Assembly: GCA_001972305.1 (NCBI GenBank)
Contig: BDDD01001461.1
Coordinates: 62,001 to 126,000, forward strand
Direction: 5' to 3'
Source of the DNA: Cephalotus follicularis
Taxonomy: Eukaryota; Streptophyta; Magnoliopsida; Oxalidales; Cephalotaceae
DNA length: 64,000 bases
Shown here: piece after piece, positions 43,717 through 56,041 of the stretch
How positions within the stretch are numbered: the stretch's first letter is position 1
How the letters are laid out: each line of letters begins with the position of its first letter
Made by a program: the position numbers and the translations under genes
The notes under the pieces: model-generated
Databases searched by the model: none
The model's input: the letters and a program-made list of their open reading frames with translations, nothing else
Told to the model about the DNA's origin: nothing

Positions 43717-44764
43717 CTAAATTTGGGAAACTGTCAAGCAAGCTAATCGATGACTCAAAGTGTCTGTCACCACATTAGCCTTGCCTGGATGGTACTGTAT
43801 CTCGTAGTTGTAATCATTAAGCAATTCCATCCACCTCATTTGCCTCATATTCAAATATTTTTGGGAGAAAAGATGCTTTAAACTCTTGTGATCTATGAAA
43901 ACGTCAAACTTCGTACCATACAAATAATGTCTCCACTTGCGTTGCGCAAAAATTATTGCTGCTAGCTCCAGGTCATGAGTGGGGTAGCTCTCCTCATGAG
44001 GTTTCAACTTCCTTGAGGCATAAGCAATTACCTTTCCATACTGCATCAACACATAACCCAAACCATTCCATAACGCATCACTATACACAACGAAGTCCTC
44101 ATTACCCTATAGTAAGGCCAAGATTGGCTTAGAAGTCAGGCGATGCTTCAACTCCCTGAAGCTCTGCTCATAGTTGTCATCCCAAACAAACATTGTTTTC
44201 TTCTATGTCAATCTGGTCAACGGTGTGGCTATTCGTGAGAACCCTTCGACAAAATGGCGGTAATAACCGACTAAGCCCAAGAAACTACGGACTTCTATCA
44301 TGTTTGTCGGTTGTCTCGGATCCCTTACTACGTCAATCTTTGTTGGGTCCACTGATGAACTGGAACTAGAGATAACGTGCCCCAAAAAAGCCACCTCCGA
44401 TAAAAAAAACTCACATTTGCTGAACTTGGCATACAACTGATGATCTGTCAAAATTTGCAATGCCAAATGCCAATGTTCCCCATGCTCCTCCATACTCTTG
44501 GAATACACTAGGATATCATCAATGAAGACCACGATGAACTGGTCCAGATATAGACTAAACACCTTGTTCATCAAACTCATGAATGGAGCAGGGGCATTGG
44601 TCACCCCGAACGACATCACAACAAACTCATAATTTCCATATCTTGACATGAAATCTGTCTTTGGAATGTCATTGACTCTTACCCTGAGTTGATGATATCC
44701 TGATCTCAAATCCAACTTAGAGAACACTGAAGCACCTCTCAACTGATCAAACAACTCATCGACA
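43717..44764 (-). pseudogene. pol: Gypsy-C reverse transcriptase and RNase H
   Basis: RT blocks: [29 protein letters not shown] and [17 protein letters not shown] (the FIDD polymerase site), then [20 protein letters not shown]. RNase H blocks: [30 protein letters not shown] and [11 protein letters not shown], ending [14 protein letters not shown]. The domain starts abruptly at 44764 next to copia-LTR-like sequence. Fossil with a few breaks. Confidence 0.9.
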
Positions 44765-46077
44765 TGTTGGAATTGGTAGTGCATAGAAACTCTAACATGA
44801 AAAATAGCTAGCATGCAAATTAGGTTTCGAAAATATTCTACACAAAACCAATCATTCTCCAGCGATCATTGATGCTTAAATAAGCTGTTAACTTATATTA
44901 GAAACTATTTCTAAAATTTGGAAGGAGATGGTGACTCACTTGATGAAGTCACTCCTTCCTTCAAGTTCATTTTGGGTTACAAGGCTCGCTTCCAAGTAGA
45001 GGAAGTCCTCTAAAGCTATCCACACCAAGAGATCTCCTTCTTTCTCCTTTCTTCGATATTTGGATGTAAGAAAACTCCTTTTCTCTTCTTCCTTTTCTTT
45101 ACTCAAAAGTGGGCAGAATTGAGAAGTGTTGTTTTTTTAAGACAAAGTCTTCTCTCCTTTTGTCTTATGCTAGTAAGTGTCATTAATTGTCATTAATGTA
45201 GAAGATAAGATTGTAATAATATCTTGCCATATTACTTTACTCTTAAGTTAATGGTAGATATTACTGTCTCATGGAATCATCTCATGATTTCTTTCATCCT
45301 TTGTAGGAGATCAACACTTGTATTGTGTGTGACTCTTTAGGTTCATTATTAAGCTGACCGTAGTATTAAATTGCGATTCCCGTAATCAATCAATTAAACA
45401 TTTTTCATCACATGAAAACACTTTAATTGACATTCCAATTAAAACTCTTTTAATTCTTTTTCATCCGAGATAGGTTATCAATCTACCTCGGGCATTCTAT
45501 TGATCGACATCGACATTTAACAATGCATACTGACCCCCAGGTAATATGAATTTTCCTTGAACCATAATATGCAGGTTCATGCATGTTTAATAGTTCCATT
45601 GTCAATGGCCTAATTAAACATAGAGTATGGATTACGTCAAACCCTAATAGTTCAATTAATAGGTACCATGATACAATGTCATTGGCCCTGTCATATTTGA
45701 GGTGCCCCTCTAATATGAATCAGTGATATCTAAACACTTCTTTCATATCACTGCTCTTACCCTGGCCAGGGATTTTCTGTCAATGACCAATCAATGTGAG
45801 CATCTATCCCTTTTACTGGGAGCGATGGATCCAATCTTGCTCACTCACCTATCTCTGCCATAAACCTACAATACCCAACCAATACCTGTATACTCCCCAA
45901 GGTTAGGAAACATATGTAAGCATGGTTAAAGCATAGCATCCCATGCACAAGATACAAGTGGTGGCTCATGTCTAAGGACCACTGTTGCACTACTACCATT
46001 AGGAATGTCCATTTGACGTACAGTAAAAATTTCATACGGGCATTCCTTCTTGCGAGTCTACTTCAGTAAACTCATTC
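44765..46077. other. Unassigned LTR-like sequence, probably copia
   Basis: No reading frame. It starts TGTTGGAATTGG directly at the broken edge of Gypsy-C RT. It includes 'caatctacctcgggc' and similar words also seen in the Copia-1 LTR near 7600, so a copia LTR, possibly in minus orientation, is the best guess. The right edge abuts the next gypsy LTR and I could not find a matching target duplication. Confidence 0.4.
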
Positions 46078-48912
46078 TTTAATACCCTGTCTGTTCATAT
46101 GCAAATATTTTATTTTAGGACCTTTAATTTTGTTATGGTTTGTAGACCATTATAATATTTTGATTTATGGGCTGGGCTGTCTGATACCAGCCTTGGCCTA
46201 TTGGGAATATGTTGGTATGTGTAAATGTATAGGTAAGTTTCATTTTTTTTTATATCTTAATATGTTTTATTTTAAATCAACTTTTATCAAATTTTAAAAA
46301 GGAAACAAAATCCTTTCTTTAAACAGTTTCCTTCTCTCACGTTTCCCTCCCCCGAAATTGCCTCTCTTTCCCTCTATCTCTACCATAATATTTCTTCCTT
46401 TTCCTTATCCTGCCCGACTTTGTCCCCCTTCTTCCTTATCTCTCACACATTTTCTCTTCTCCATTCTATATATGTAAGTCGTTGCCATTGCTTTATGTTA
46501 TCTCTCCCCCGTTTCTTCTCTCTCACTTGGCAAACAACAGCAAGCTTGGAATTCTTGCTTTCTTCTGCGATTTCTGCAATAATCAGGCTTGTTCTCTATA
46601 ATCTGATTTAGAGAATTCTTTTCTTTGACAGAAACTATCTGATTATGTAGTGATTGAACCCTCTCTCCCATTTTGAGTCTTGTTTTGCACAGCCCCTATT
46701 GCTGTGTCATTCAACGATTCTGATGTCTTATGTATGTTATATAAACTTGTTTTGATAGCTGGTGTTTGGTAAATTAATAGAAATCGGATTATAAGTATAG
46801 AGGTTGAGAATTTTATCCCTCTCTTTAAGCATGAACACAATATGCATAGGTTCTTTAATTCCTCTGTATTCTTTTGTGGTTTTGACACCCTATAGGTTCG
46901 GTTAGTCTTGTTATGGCCCCCTGATAGTCTGATATCTAGTTACAAAATGGAATTTCGATAGGAATCGTTAGGCACCAGTGCTGAGTTCGAGCAAAACAGT
47001 CGGCTGCTTCCACAAACAGTCGACTACCTTGCATGAACAGTCGGCTGCTCTGCATAAATAGTCGACTATACTGGGGAAATTTTGTAAACCTGCAGTCCTA
47101 GTTGTTTAGCCAGCTGCCTTGTATGAATAGTCAGTTGGTTAGGTTGTATAGTCGATTGAATCCCTGCTCCAGTCGACTGATACCTTGCACAGTCGTCTGG
47201 AATTTTGTCCCAGTCGGCTGGTTCCAGCAGAAACATTTATGCTCCCTCTTTAAGGCTTTGATAAGTTCTAATTTGATGTTTCCCTGATAGTTTTAAGTCC
47301 TTATAAGATTAGTATTATGTCTTTTAGATAATCATAACAACTAAGGAGCGGTCTAGGGATTTTGTTGATCTTCTCTTGAGGTATAAGTTAGTGATTGCAT
47401 AAGGTATGAATTATTCATTCTTGGACATCTCCTTTGATTTTGTGTTGATTAAAAACATTATTTATGAACAATGTATCGTTCTTTCATTTCTGATTTATTT
47501 AAAGAAATTCAGTTTAACTTGTTATAAACGAAGTACGAATACTTTCGTTCTTGGTTATCTTTTTGAATACTTTCGTGAAATTAAATATTTCTGACTTTAT
47601 AAATTCAGTTGTGACCTGTTTACAAAAATTTTATTCAATCATCTCTTTTATTGTGAAAATTAAAATGAGTTGATTTCTGACTGTGAAAATGTACGGATTC
47701 TTCGTTTTGACTATTATGTTTCGAAATGATTTAAATAAAATCCGTTTTATTACTTTTGATGTAAAGTTGAATAATACTGATTTTATAAATTCAGCATGAT
47801 TTTCACTTACGAAAGTATGCTAATTTTATGATATGATATGTTTTGGATTGGTTTTGGGAGTAAACCAATATTTGGAAATGATTTTTGATAAGATCATTAT
47901 TTTTGAAATACTAAGAATATTTGTACCCAACTATAGGGCGTATCATAGGCATGTCGTAGGCCTGACACGGGGATATGACACTTCTGTAGCGGTGTGATTA
48001 GTCTACGACGTTACTCTATGTTATGATATCATATGTGGAGGATTATGGATCTGTTATTTATGATAGAGGCGTATGGATCGATCCTAGTTATATGTGATAT
48101 GATATGATATGTTATGAGAATTGATTATGTAGTGTCGCACACATCATTCCGTATGGCATGTGGATTCTGCAGGATCCCTTGCATATATGTATGTATTTAA
48201 ACCGTTTATTGCATATCTCAGTATTAACCACTGTTTGGAAAAGTTTTGGAAACTGATATGAATGAAAATATATATCTACCTTATGAATGGTTGTGAATAT
48301 ATATATGTATATGTTTGGCATGAAAATCATTTATATTTCATAAGTTCAAAGTGTTTATAAATTGTTATCACGTAAGATTCGTTTCGCTCTGTTTCGTAAA
48401 ATGTTTTATGTTTACTTTTAAAAGAGTTGTTTAAAAGTCACTACTTTCAGCTTCATCGGCTATTGTGTTTTCGTAAATTTATCCTTATCGTTTTGTTCGT
48501 AAACTGTTTTGTTGTTCTATATCCGTACTGATGTTTGCTCAGCCGTGTTTTTGTTTCCATGTGGCAGATTATCTGGAGCTTTGGGGGAAAAAAAGTGTGA
48601 TGAGAGGAACACCTTTGGATTGAGGATTTCTTAGAGTTGATTTCTTTTAGTAATGTTATGATTTTCAGACTATGTTATGTTATCGGATTATGATTTAGAC
48701 CATCACGTATTAACTTGGAGATTAAATTGATTATAAACAGCATTTGATTTTGAACTCAAGGTTTTCAATTGTTAGTATATTTGAGGAAGAATTATCTTAA
48801 TTTGGATAAAGTTTAAGATATTTTGACATCTTTCTATATGAATCTGTTAGTTTTGTGTGATACAAAGATCCCGAATCGGGAGTGATTCTAGTTTCGAATC
48901 GGGGGTGTGACA
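46078..48912 (+). repeat. 5' LTR of the gag-only element
   Basis: The start is aligned to the cleaner second copy (TGTAAAACCCC at 50456); the end is ..GGGGGTGTGACA followed by the primer-binding site. CAGTCGACTG-like words cluster at 46998-47225. Confidence 0.85.
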
Positions 48913-49080
48913 GTTTTGGTATCAGATAATATGTTTTATTCCTTAGAAGACCTATCTAGGTTTGACCTGTGAGATGAGTAGACATTTGGGTTAGGGCTAT
49001 TCCTTAATAGTCATTTTGGTGTGTCTTGTTTCAGTTTGTTGTTTCTGTTTGTTTTGTTAAGTTCTGGTTTCTTATCATAG

Positions 49081-50216
49081 ATGGCATGTAAAGGCAGATG
49101 ACGAAGGAACGTTAATCAGGAAGCTGGGCGATCTGCTGCACGTGAGGGTGTACAAAATGAGCCGACTTTGGATGAGTTGGTGAGGTAAGTTGTTGCATGG
49201 GCTATTCCTCAAGTGGTAACTCAAGTGGTTCAAGCAATGCAACAGCAGAAATTGGATCAAGAGCAGCCAAGGAATATGGTTGAAGAAAATGTACGGGTAA
49301 ATACAGGAGAGGATAAAATAGCGGAGGATCATCCCGATGTTTTTGTACACATCTAGCTTGAGAGGTTCCAGAAACAGAGACATTTGGCATTTAGTTTGGC
49401 ATCGACCCCTGTAGATGCTAAATATTGGATAGCCCATATGGGGAAAAATTTTGAAGTGCTAGGGTGTAGTGATATTATAAAGGTGAGGTCGGCTACCTAT
49501 AAGTTGGAAGGGGATGCTCAACGTTGGTGGAGGGCTCTGAGGATAGCAATAGGGGAAGAGTTCATTACTGACCTATCGTGGACTGGGTTATGTGGGGTCT
49601 TTTATCAGCATTACTGCCCTATCGTGGACTGGGTTCTGTGGGGTCTGTTATCAGCAGTACTTCCCAATTGCTGATAAGGAAACGTATGCCCGGGAATTTG
49701 TGACTACCCGACAAAGAGATGATGAGACCGTTACAGAGTTCTTACAACGGTTTACTAGATTGACGGGTTTTGTTGGTTATGCGGCGGGGACCGCAGCTGA
49801 ACAAGAAGAGAAGTTCAAGTGGAAGCTTCATGATCGGCTTAGGGGTAAGTTAGTCAATGAAAGTTTTACAGATGTGTCAGACGTGGTCAATGCGGCCAAA
49901 AACTTCGAGATGGAAAGGATAGATTTTTCAGCGGCCAAACAGAAAGGAGGAAGGAAATGGACTAGAAATGATTATCAAGATCGGAGCCCTGAACAGCGAG
50001 ATGGGGGCCATGGTGGCGAATCGGTAGATGGGGATAATTCCAATTTTATTCCTGTTGCACAATGTGATTTTTGTGGGAAGCGGCATCCTGTTGGAACGTG
50101 TTATAAGGCTATTGGAGCTTGTTTCAAGTGTGGTTGAATGGGTCATATTCTTAAGGATTGTTCAGACCCTCGTGCTAAGGTTAGAAGAGGAAATGGTGGT
50201 GATGTTAGGCAGTGAA
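49081..50216 (+). pseudogene. gag: Gag of the non-autonomous element
   Basis: Recognisable blocks: WIAHMGKNFEVLGCSD, KVRSATYKLEGDAQRWWRAL, FVTTRQRDDETVTEFLQRFT and FKWKLHDRLRGKLVNESFTD. A CCHC-type region follows, CDFCGKRHPVGTCY.. ACFKCG. It differs clearly from the gags of Gypsy-D and Gypsy-E, so it is a separate gypsy lineage. After it only VLFDNGSTHSVV-like sequence near 50310 (a protease start) is seen before the polypurine tract. Confidence 0.85.
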
Positions 50217-50437
50217 ATGTAAGAGACAGAATGTTTGCTACGACGACTCATCAGATTGCAGATGCTCCAGGTATTGTTTAAGGTTTTCTTGCTTTTGGTA
50301 ACCGTAAGGGGTTTGTTTTATTTGATAATGGGTCAACTCATTCTGTGGTAACTGAGTCTTTTGTTTTGCATCCTGGGGTGCCTTCTCAGTTGTTTGATCC
50401 GAGTTGGGAGATGTTTTAGATTTCAGGACAAAATCTT

Positions 50438-50455
50438 CTTTTAAGGGGGTAGAGA
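50438..50455 (+). promoter_or_regulatory. Polypurine tract of the gag-only element
   Basis: TTAAGGGGGTAGAGA directly before TGTAAAACCCC, preceded by 'tcaggacaaaatcttc'. It fixes the start of the second LTR. Confidence 0.88.
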
Positions 50456-51563
50456 TGTAAAACCCCATCTGTTCGTATGCAAATATTTTATTTTATGACC
50501 TTTAATTTTGTTATGGTTTGTAGACCGTTATAATATTTTGATTTGTGGGCTGGGCTGTCTGATACCAGCCTTGGCCTATTGGGAATATGTTGGTATGTGT
50601 AAATGTATAGGTAATATGTTTTATTTAAAATCAACTTTTATCAAATTTTAAAAAGGAAACAAAATCCTTTCTTTAAATAGTTTCCTTCTCTCACGTCTCC
50701 CTCCCCCGAAATTGCCTCTCTTTCCCTCTATCTCTACCATAATTTTTCTTCCTTTTCCTTATCCTTCCCGAGTTTGTCCCCCTCCTTCCTTATCTCTCAC
50801 GTGTTTTTTCTTCTCCATTCTATATATGTAAGTCGTTGCCATTGCTTTATGTTATCTCTCGCTCGTTTCTTCTCTCTCACATGGCAAACAACAGCAAGCT
50901 TGGAATTCTTGCTTTCTTCTGCGATTTCTGCAACAATCAGGTTGTTCTCTATAATATGATTTAGAGAATGCTTTTCTTTGACATAAACTGTCTGATTATA
51001 CAGTGATTGAACCCTCTCTCCCTTTTTGAGTCCTGTTTTGCACAGCCCATGTTGCTGTGTCATTCAACGATTTATGATGTCTTATGTATGTTATATAAAC
51101 TGGTTTTGATAGCTGGTGTTTAGTAAATTAATAGAAATCGGATTATAAGTATAGAGGTTGAGAATTTTGTCCCTCTCTTTAAGCATGAACACAATCTGCA
51201 TAGGTTCTTCAATTCCTCTGTATTCTTTTGTGGTTTTGACACCCTATAGGTTCAGTTAGTCTTGTTATGGCCCCCTGATAGTCTGATATCTAGTTACAAA
51301 ATGGAATTTCGATAGGAATCATTAGGTTCTAGTGCTGAGTTGGAGCAAAACAGTCAGCTGCTTCCACAAACAGTCGACTGCCTTGCATGAACAGTCTGCT
51401 GCTCTGCATAAACAGTCGACTAAACTGGGGAAATTTTGTAAACCTGTAGTCCTAGTTGTTTAGCCAGTTGCCTTGCATAAATAGTCAGTTGGTTAGGTTG
51501 TATAGTCGACTAAAGCCCTGCTCCAGTCGACTGATACCTTGCATAGTCGACTGGAATTTCGTC
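50456..51563 (+). repeat. Second LTR of the gag-only element (partial)
   Basis: Collinear with 46078-47205, including the CAGTCGACTG cluster (51350-51555). Similarity stops at about 51563, where Copia-3 LTR sequence begins. Confidence 0.85.
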
Positions 51564-51882
51564 TCCACAAGATGATTTATGAGATCAATCACCTTCTAAA
51601 CAAGCTGGTATACTACGTGCTGGTCTTAGTGGATTAAGCATGCCCTGAGTACTTAATCCTACGACCAAGAAGATTTAAGAATAAAGCTTACCGAGGTTCC
51701 AATTCTCACTTCTTGATCTTATCAAGAATTTGGTTCCTCCAGTTATAATCTTAGGACATTCAAATATTAATACATTAAATGAACTCATAGCCATTACTAC
51801 GTGCTGGTCTTATTGAACATCGTCAACAATAAGTTTACATATTACAATATATGGAAACTTCTTGCAGGACTTATCTCTAACA
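51564..51882 (-). repeat. Copia-3 3' LTR remnant
   Basis: On the minus strand it starts TGTTAGAGATAAGTCC after the polypurine tract ACTAGTGGGAGAT (51883-51896). An 18-base word beginning TACTACGTGC occurs twice (51611 and 51795). The outer edge next to the gag-only element's LTR is not sharp. Confidence 0.75.
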
Positions 51883-51889
51883 ATCTCCC

Positions 51890-53392
51890 ACTAGTACTGA
51901 AGCCTGTTTCCATTGTGTCTCTCACCCATGATGACGCTCGAAGACTCCTAACGGCAAAGCTTTAGTCAGTGGGTCTGCTATGTTGTCTTCCCCTGGAATT
52001 CGTTCAATTTTTATATCCCCTCGATCTATGATTTCTCTTATCAGGTGAAAATGCCGCAGAATATGTTTTGATCTGGTGTGTGCCTTGGTTCCTTTGCCTG
52101 AGCTATGACTCCATTGTTATCACAGTATATAGATACCGTGTCCTCAATGGTAGGAATGACGCCAAGATCTGAGATGAACTTCTTCATCCATACACCTTCT
52201 TTAGTCTCTTCAGATGCCGTTATTTATTCAGCTTCTGTGACTGAATCCGCAGTGGTTGATTGCTTGGAACTCTTCAGCTCACTGCTCCACCGTTTAGGGT
52301 GAATACAAACCTCGAGGTTGACTTTGAGTCACCCACATCTGTTTGAAAATTAGAGTCAGTAAAACCCTGAATATTCAAACCTTGTCATCCATATACTAGG
52401 AACAAATCCTTAGTCCTGTTAAGGTACTTTAGGACGTCCTTGACAACTTTCCAATGACTCTCACCTGGATCTGACTGATATCTGCTTGTAACACTTACAG
52501 CATAAGCAATATCGTGTCTAGTGCAAAGCATCGCATACATGATGCTTCCTATTGCTTATGCATAAGGAATATGCATAATCCTCTGCTTCTCTTCAGGTGT
52601 CGTAGGAGACATCTGTTTAGAGAGGGAGATTCCATGACATAGTGGTATGCAACCTTTCTTGGAATTCTCCATGCTAAACCGCTTTAGCACTTTGTCAATG
52701 TACAAAGACTGGGATAATCCAAGCATCCTATTATGTCTATCTCTATAGACTTTTATTCCAAAAATGTAGGAAGCTTCACCCATGTCTTTCTTGGAGAAAA
52801 CTGTGGATAACCATTCATTTACGTCTGAAAGCATATCTATATCATTCCCAATGAGTAATATGTCATCGACGTACAAAACTAGAAAAGTCACTGATCTCCC
52901 ACTTGTCTTCTTGTATACACAACATTCATCTTGATTCTTTATGAAATCAAACTCTTTGATTCCTTCATTGAATCGGATGTTCCATCTCCTCGATGCTTGC
53001 TTTACTCCATAAATGGACCTTTGCAGCTTACACACTTTGTGGCCTTCACCACCCTCAGGCTAGGTCATATAGATGTCTTCATCAATGTTTTCATTTAGGA
53101 AAGCAGTCTTGACACCCATCTGCCATATCTCATAATCATAGTGTGCAGCTATGACAAGCAGAATCCTTATGGATTTAAGTATGGCTACAAGAGAGAATGT
53201 TTCCTCATAGTCTATTCCCTCCCTTTGATTATAGCCTTTGGCAACAAGCCTAGCTTTAAAGGACTTTACCTTCCCATAATCTCCAATTTTTCTTTTGAAA
53301 ATCCACTTGCACCCTAAGGGTTTGACCCCTTCAGGTGCATCTGTCAATTTCCAAACCTGATTGGAGTATATGGATTCCATTTCACAATTCAT
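51890..53392 (-). pseudogene. pol: Copia-3 reverse transcriptase and RNase H
   Basis: RT blocks: GVKPLGCKWIFKRKIGDYGK, FKARLVAKGYNQREGIDYEE, then MCKLQRSIYGVKQASRRWN and FLVLYVDDILLIGNDIDML (YVDD site), and GEASYIFGIKVYRDR. RNase H is recognisable only in short pieces between 51900 and 52560. Fossil with several breaks. Confidence 0.9.
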
Positions 53393-53435
53393 GGCAATAA
53401 GCCATTTTTCAGAGTCCTTAAGGCCTCTTGGTAGC

Positions 53436-54778
53436 TTAATGAGTATCCATAAGATTTACCTCTTGAGTGCCCTCAATGAGGAAGCTACCATAATATCTGT
53501 TAGGTGCTTTAGACATTCTACCTGACTTACGAGGAGGTTCTTGTACGATTGTGGGTTGGACTGTTAGGGGTTCGACAACTTGACTTGGTCCAGGTAGATC
53601 CTCAATTTGTGCTGCTTTAGACTCCTTATCAAGCTCTACTTGACTCCCACCATTTTCTTCTAAAAGGAATTCATTCTCAAGGAACACAGCATGTCTTGAC
53701 ACGAAGACATTACCTTCAGGAGAATAGTAGAAATAATACCCTTTTGTTTCTTTAGGGTATCCCACAAATTTTCATTCTATGGATCTAGCTTGTAACTTAT
53801 CTACATTTGTCTACTTCACATAAGCAGAACAACCCCAAATCTTTAAGAAATCAAAACAGGGTTTCGTGCCTGTCCATATCTTATATGGTGTATTGGGTGT
53901 AAACTTAGTTGGCACCAAGTTTAGGGTATGGATTGCAGTCTACAAAGCATATCCCCAAAAAGATAGTGGAAAATTAGTATGACTCATCATACTGCGTACC
54001 ATATCTAACAAGGTATGATTCCTCCTTTAAAATACACAGTTATGTTGTGGTGTACTTGGAGGTGTCCGCTGAGAGACAATCCCATTGTTTTTGAGATAAT
54101 CTCAAAATTATGTGGATAGGTATTCTCCACGACGATATGATCATAAAATTTTAAGACTTTTACCAGTCTGTTTCTCTACTTCTAATATGTAGTCTTTAAA
54201 CTTTTTAAAAGTTTCAGATTTATACCTCATTATGTACAAATAACCATACCACGAGTGATTACCAGTAAAGGTTATGAAGTAGGGATAACCTGCTATTGTT
54301 GGAATTGTCATTGGACCACAGACATCTGTATGTATGAGTCCTAGCAGTTCTACAGATCTTTCACCCTTTCCTGTAAAGGGCATTTTAGCCATCTTACCTT
54401 TTAGGCAAGTTCACAGGTTGGATAATTTTTATAATGAGTGATATCAAAATATCCCTCACTAACCAACCTGCGAACTCTCCTTTCGCCTACATGACCTAAT
54501 ATGCAGTGCCATAGGTAGGTTCTATTAAGATCATCTCTCTTTCTTTTGTTATCTTTTACTATGTTATAAGCAATGTCATGTTTATCTAATATGTACAAGC
54601 CATTATGGAGAAAACATTGTGCATATATAATATTATCAAACATAATTGTACAACATTTGTTCTTTATGTTTACAATAAAACCCTCAGCATCAAGTGCTAG
54701 AATGGATACAATATTTCTCAAAATGCTAGGAGCAAATATACAATGTTTGAGTTCTAAACTTAAGCCCGAAGGCAACAT
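53436..54778 (-). pseudogene. pol: Copia-3 pre-integrase and integrase
   Basis: Blocks: RTYLWHCILGHVGERRVRRL and YPTCELA (pre-integrase HHCC), LLGLIHTDVCGPMTI and YFITFTGNHSWYGYLY (core), and MGYPKETKGYYFYYSPEGNV with a PRKSGRMSKAPNRY box at the integrase end. The same blocks occur in Copia-1. Several breaks. Confidence 0.88.
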
Positions 54779-54979
54779 TATACAAAAGTTCCTACAACTA
54801 TAACTTCAACTATTGAATCACCTATTAGCAGTAGGTTTTCTTCTCCTTGCTCAAGCTCTCTTCTTTCCTATAGTGCCTGCATATTAGAACATACGTGTGT
54901 ACCACAGCCACTGTCTAATATCCAGGAAGAAGAATCAGGCAAATACACATTAACTTCAATAAAAGATAAGTATCCCATA

Positions 54980-55877
54980 CCCTTGCCTATAGATTAAAGA
55001 TAAAGAGGACATATAGATTGAAGATAAAGAGGACAATTCCTCTTTCAGTGTCTCATCCGCCCATAATGGAAGCAAGGTCCCTTTTCAGGGTTCTTGGTTG
55101 TTGAGATGGAAGCCTCAATATTTGTCACTGGTGGTGCTGCAACTCCTTGCTGCAATATATTTCTTGGTCAGGCTCTCTTTTNCCCTTCCTGTTTTGCCTT
55201 ACCCTTTCAAGGGTAGACTTGCCTTTTCCCTTGGGCCTATAGGACTATCCCACAGCCATAACGGGTGCTTTGCCCTTTTGCATATTCACCTCCACTTCTC
55301 TTAACATATTTAAGAGATCAGCCAGAATGGCCTTTATCCTATTCATATTAAAATTTGTAATAAATCCTGAAAAGGAAGGCCGAAGTGAATGCAAAATCAG
55401 ATCTGTGCTTAACTCCGCATCTTGGATGATATCGAGAGCTGTGGGATATTCAATCGCATTGATCATTCTTAGCACATGATCATTCACAGAAGTCCCCTCT
55501 ACCATTTTGCTGCCAAACAATTCAGCAGTTAGATGGAATCGAGCATTCCTGCTGCTTTCCCCATAAAGCTCACAAAGATGCAGCATGATGGCTCTAGCAT
55601 CACGCATTGTATCATGTTGTATTTGGAGGCCATTAGACATAGATGACATCATATAGCATCTAATTTTCTTATCATCCTCTAGCCATTTCTTATAAATGGC
55701 TTTAACCTCAGCTAATACATCCTTTGCAGGTAATGCAGGCATAGGGGATTCAAGAACATAATCTATGTTTTCTGAATCGAGAACTATTCTCAAATTTCTG
55801 AGCCAGTCCTTAAAGTTAGGACTAGTGAGTACATTCTTCTCAAGAATGAAAGATAAAAGGTTTGTCATGGCGGGATC
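54980..55877 (-). pseudogene. gag: Copia-3 gag
   Basis: From the Met at 55868 the frame reads MTNLLSFILEKNVLTSPNFK, then DWLRNLRIVLDSENIDYVLE, MSSMSNGLQIQHDT and LILHSLRPSFSGFITNFNMN. This is the UBN2-like gag of copia elements. A zinc-knuckle-like CFHYGRMRH region lies near 55040. Broken. Confidence 0.85.
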
Positions 55878-56041
55878 TATAGATATAAAAACAAGAAAAT
55901 AATTAATAAAGAATAAATTCAATAAAAATAATAAGCATAAAGTTTTGGTCTTTAAACTTTATGATATCTTCCACTATTTTTCGACAATCCCATAACCCTA
56001 AATGTATGGGAGACTAGAATTAGCAATCCAACTCATGGACT

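Larger units (their letters stand above)
23909..44764 (-). mobile_element. Ty3/gypsy chromovirus 'Gypsy-C', partial, split by Gypsy-A
   Basis: The 3' LTR is in two pieces (about 23909-25761 and 42056-42238) joined across the CCTTT duplication of Gypsy-A. The interior (42239-44764) holds chromodomain, integrase, RNase H and RT on the minus strand. Gag, primer-binding site and 5' LTR are not present, because the element ends abruptly at a copia-LTR-like sequence at 44765. At least five breaks are visible in the coding part. Confidence 0.85.
46078..51563 (+). mobile_element. Gag-only gypsy-like LTR element (TR-GAG type), second LTR partial
   Basis: Parts are LTR 46078-48912 (2835 bp), primer-binding site (TGGTATCAGA at 48917), gag (49081-50216), a very short protease-like piece, a polypurine tract and the second LTR 50456-51563, of which about 1.1 kb is present before Copia-3 sequence begins. 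No RT, RNase H or integrase lies between gag and the polypurine tract. This matches the described TR-GAG class of non-autonomous elements. Gag has a few breaks. Its LTR contains CAGTCGACTG words like Gypsy-D. Confidence 0.85.

Noticed and set aside
44765-46077. Complete solo copia LTR
   Set aside because: A TG start at 44765 is plausible, but no matching 5-bp duplication or convincing CA edge was found on the right.
55182-55182. Undetermined base as a biological signal
   Set aside because: A single N next to a T run is an assembly or base-calling ambiguity.
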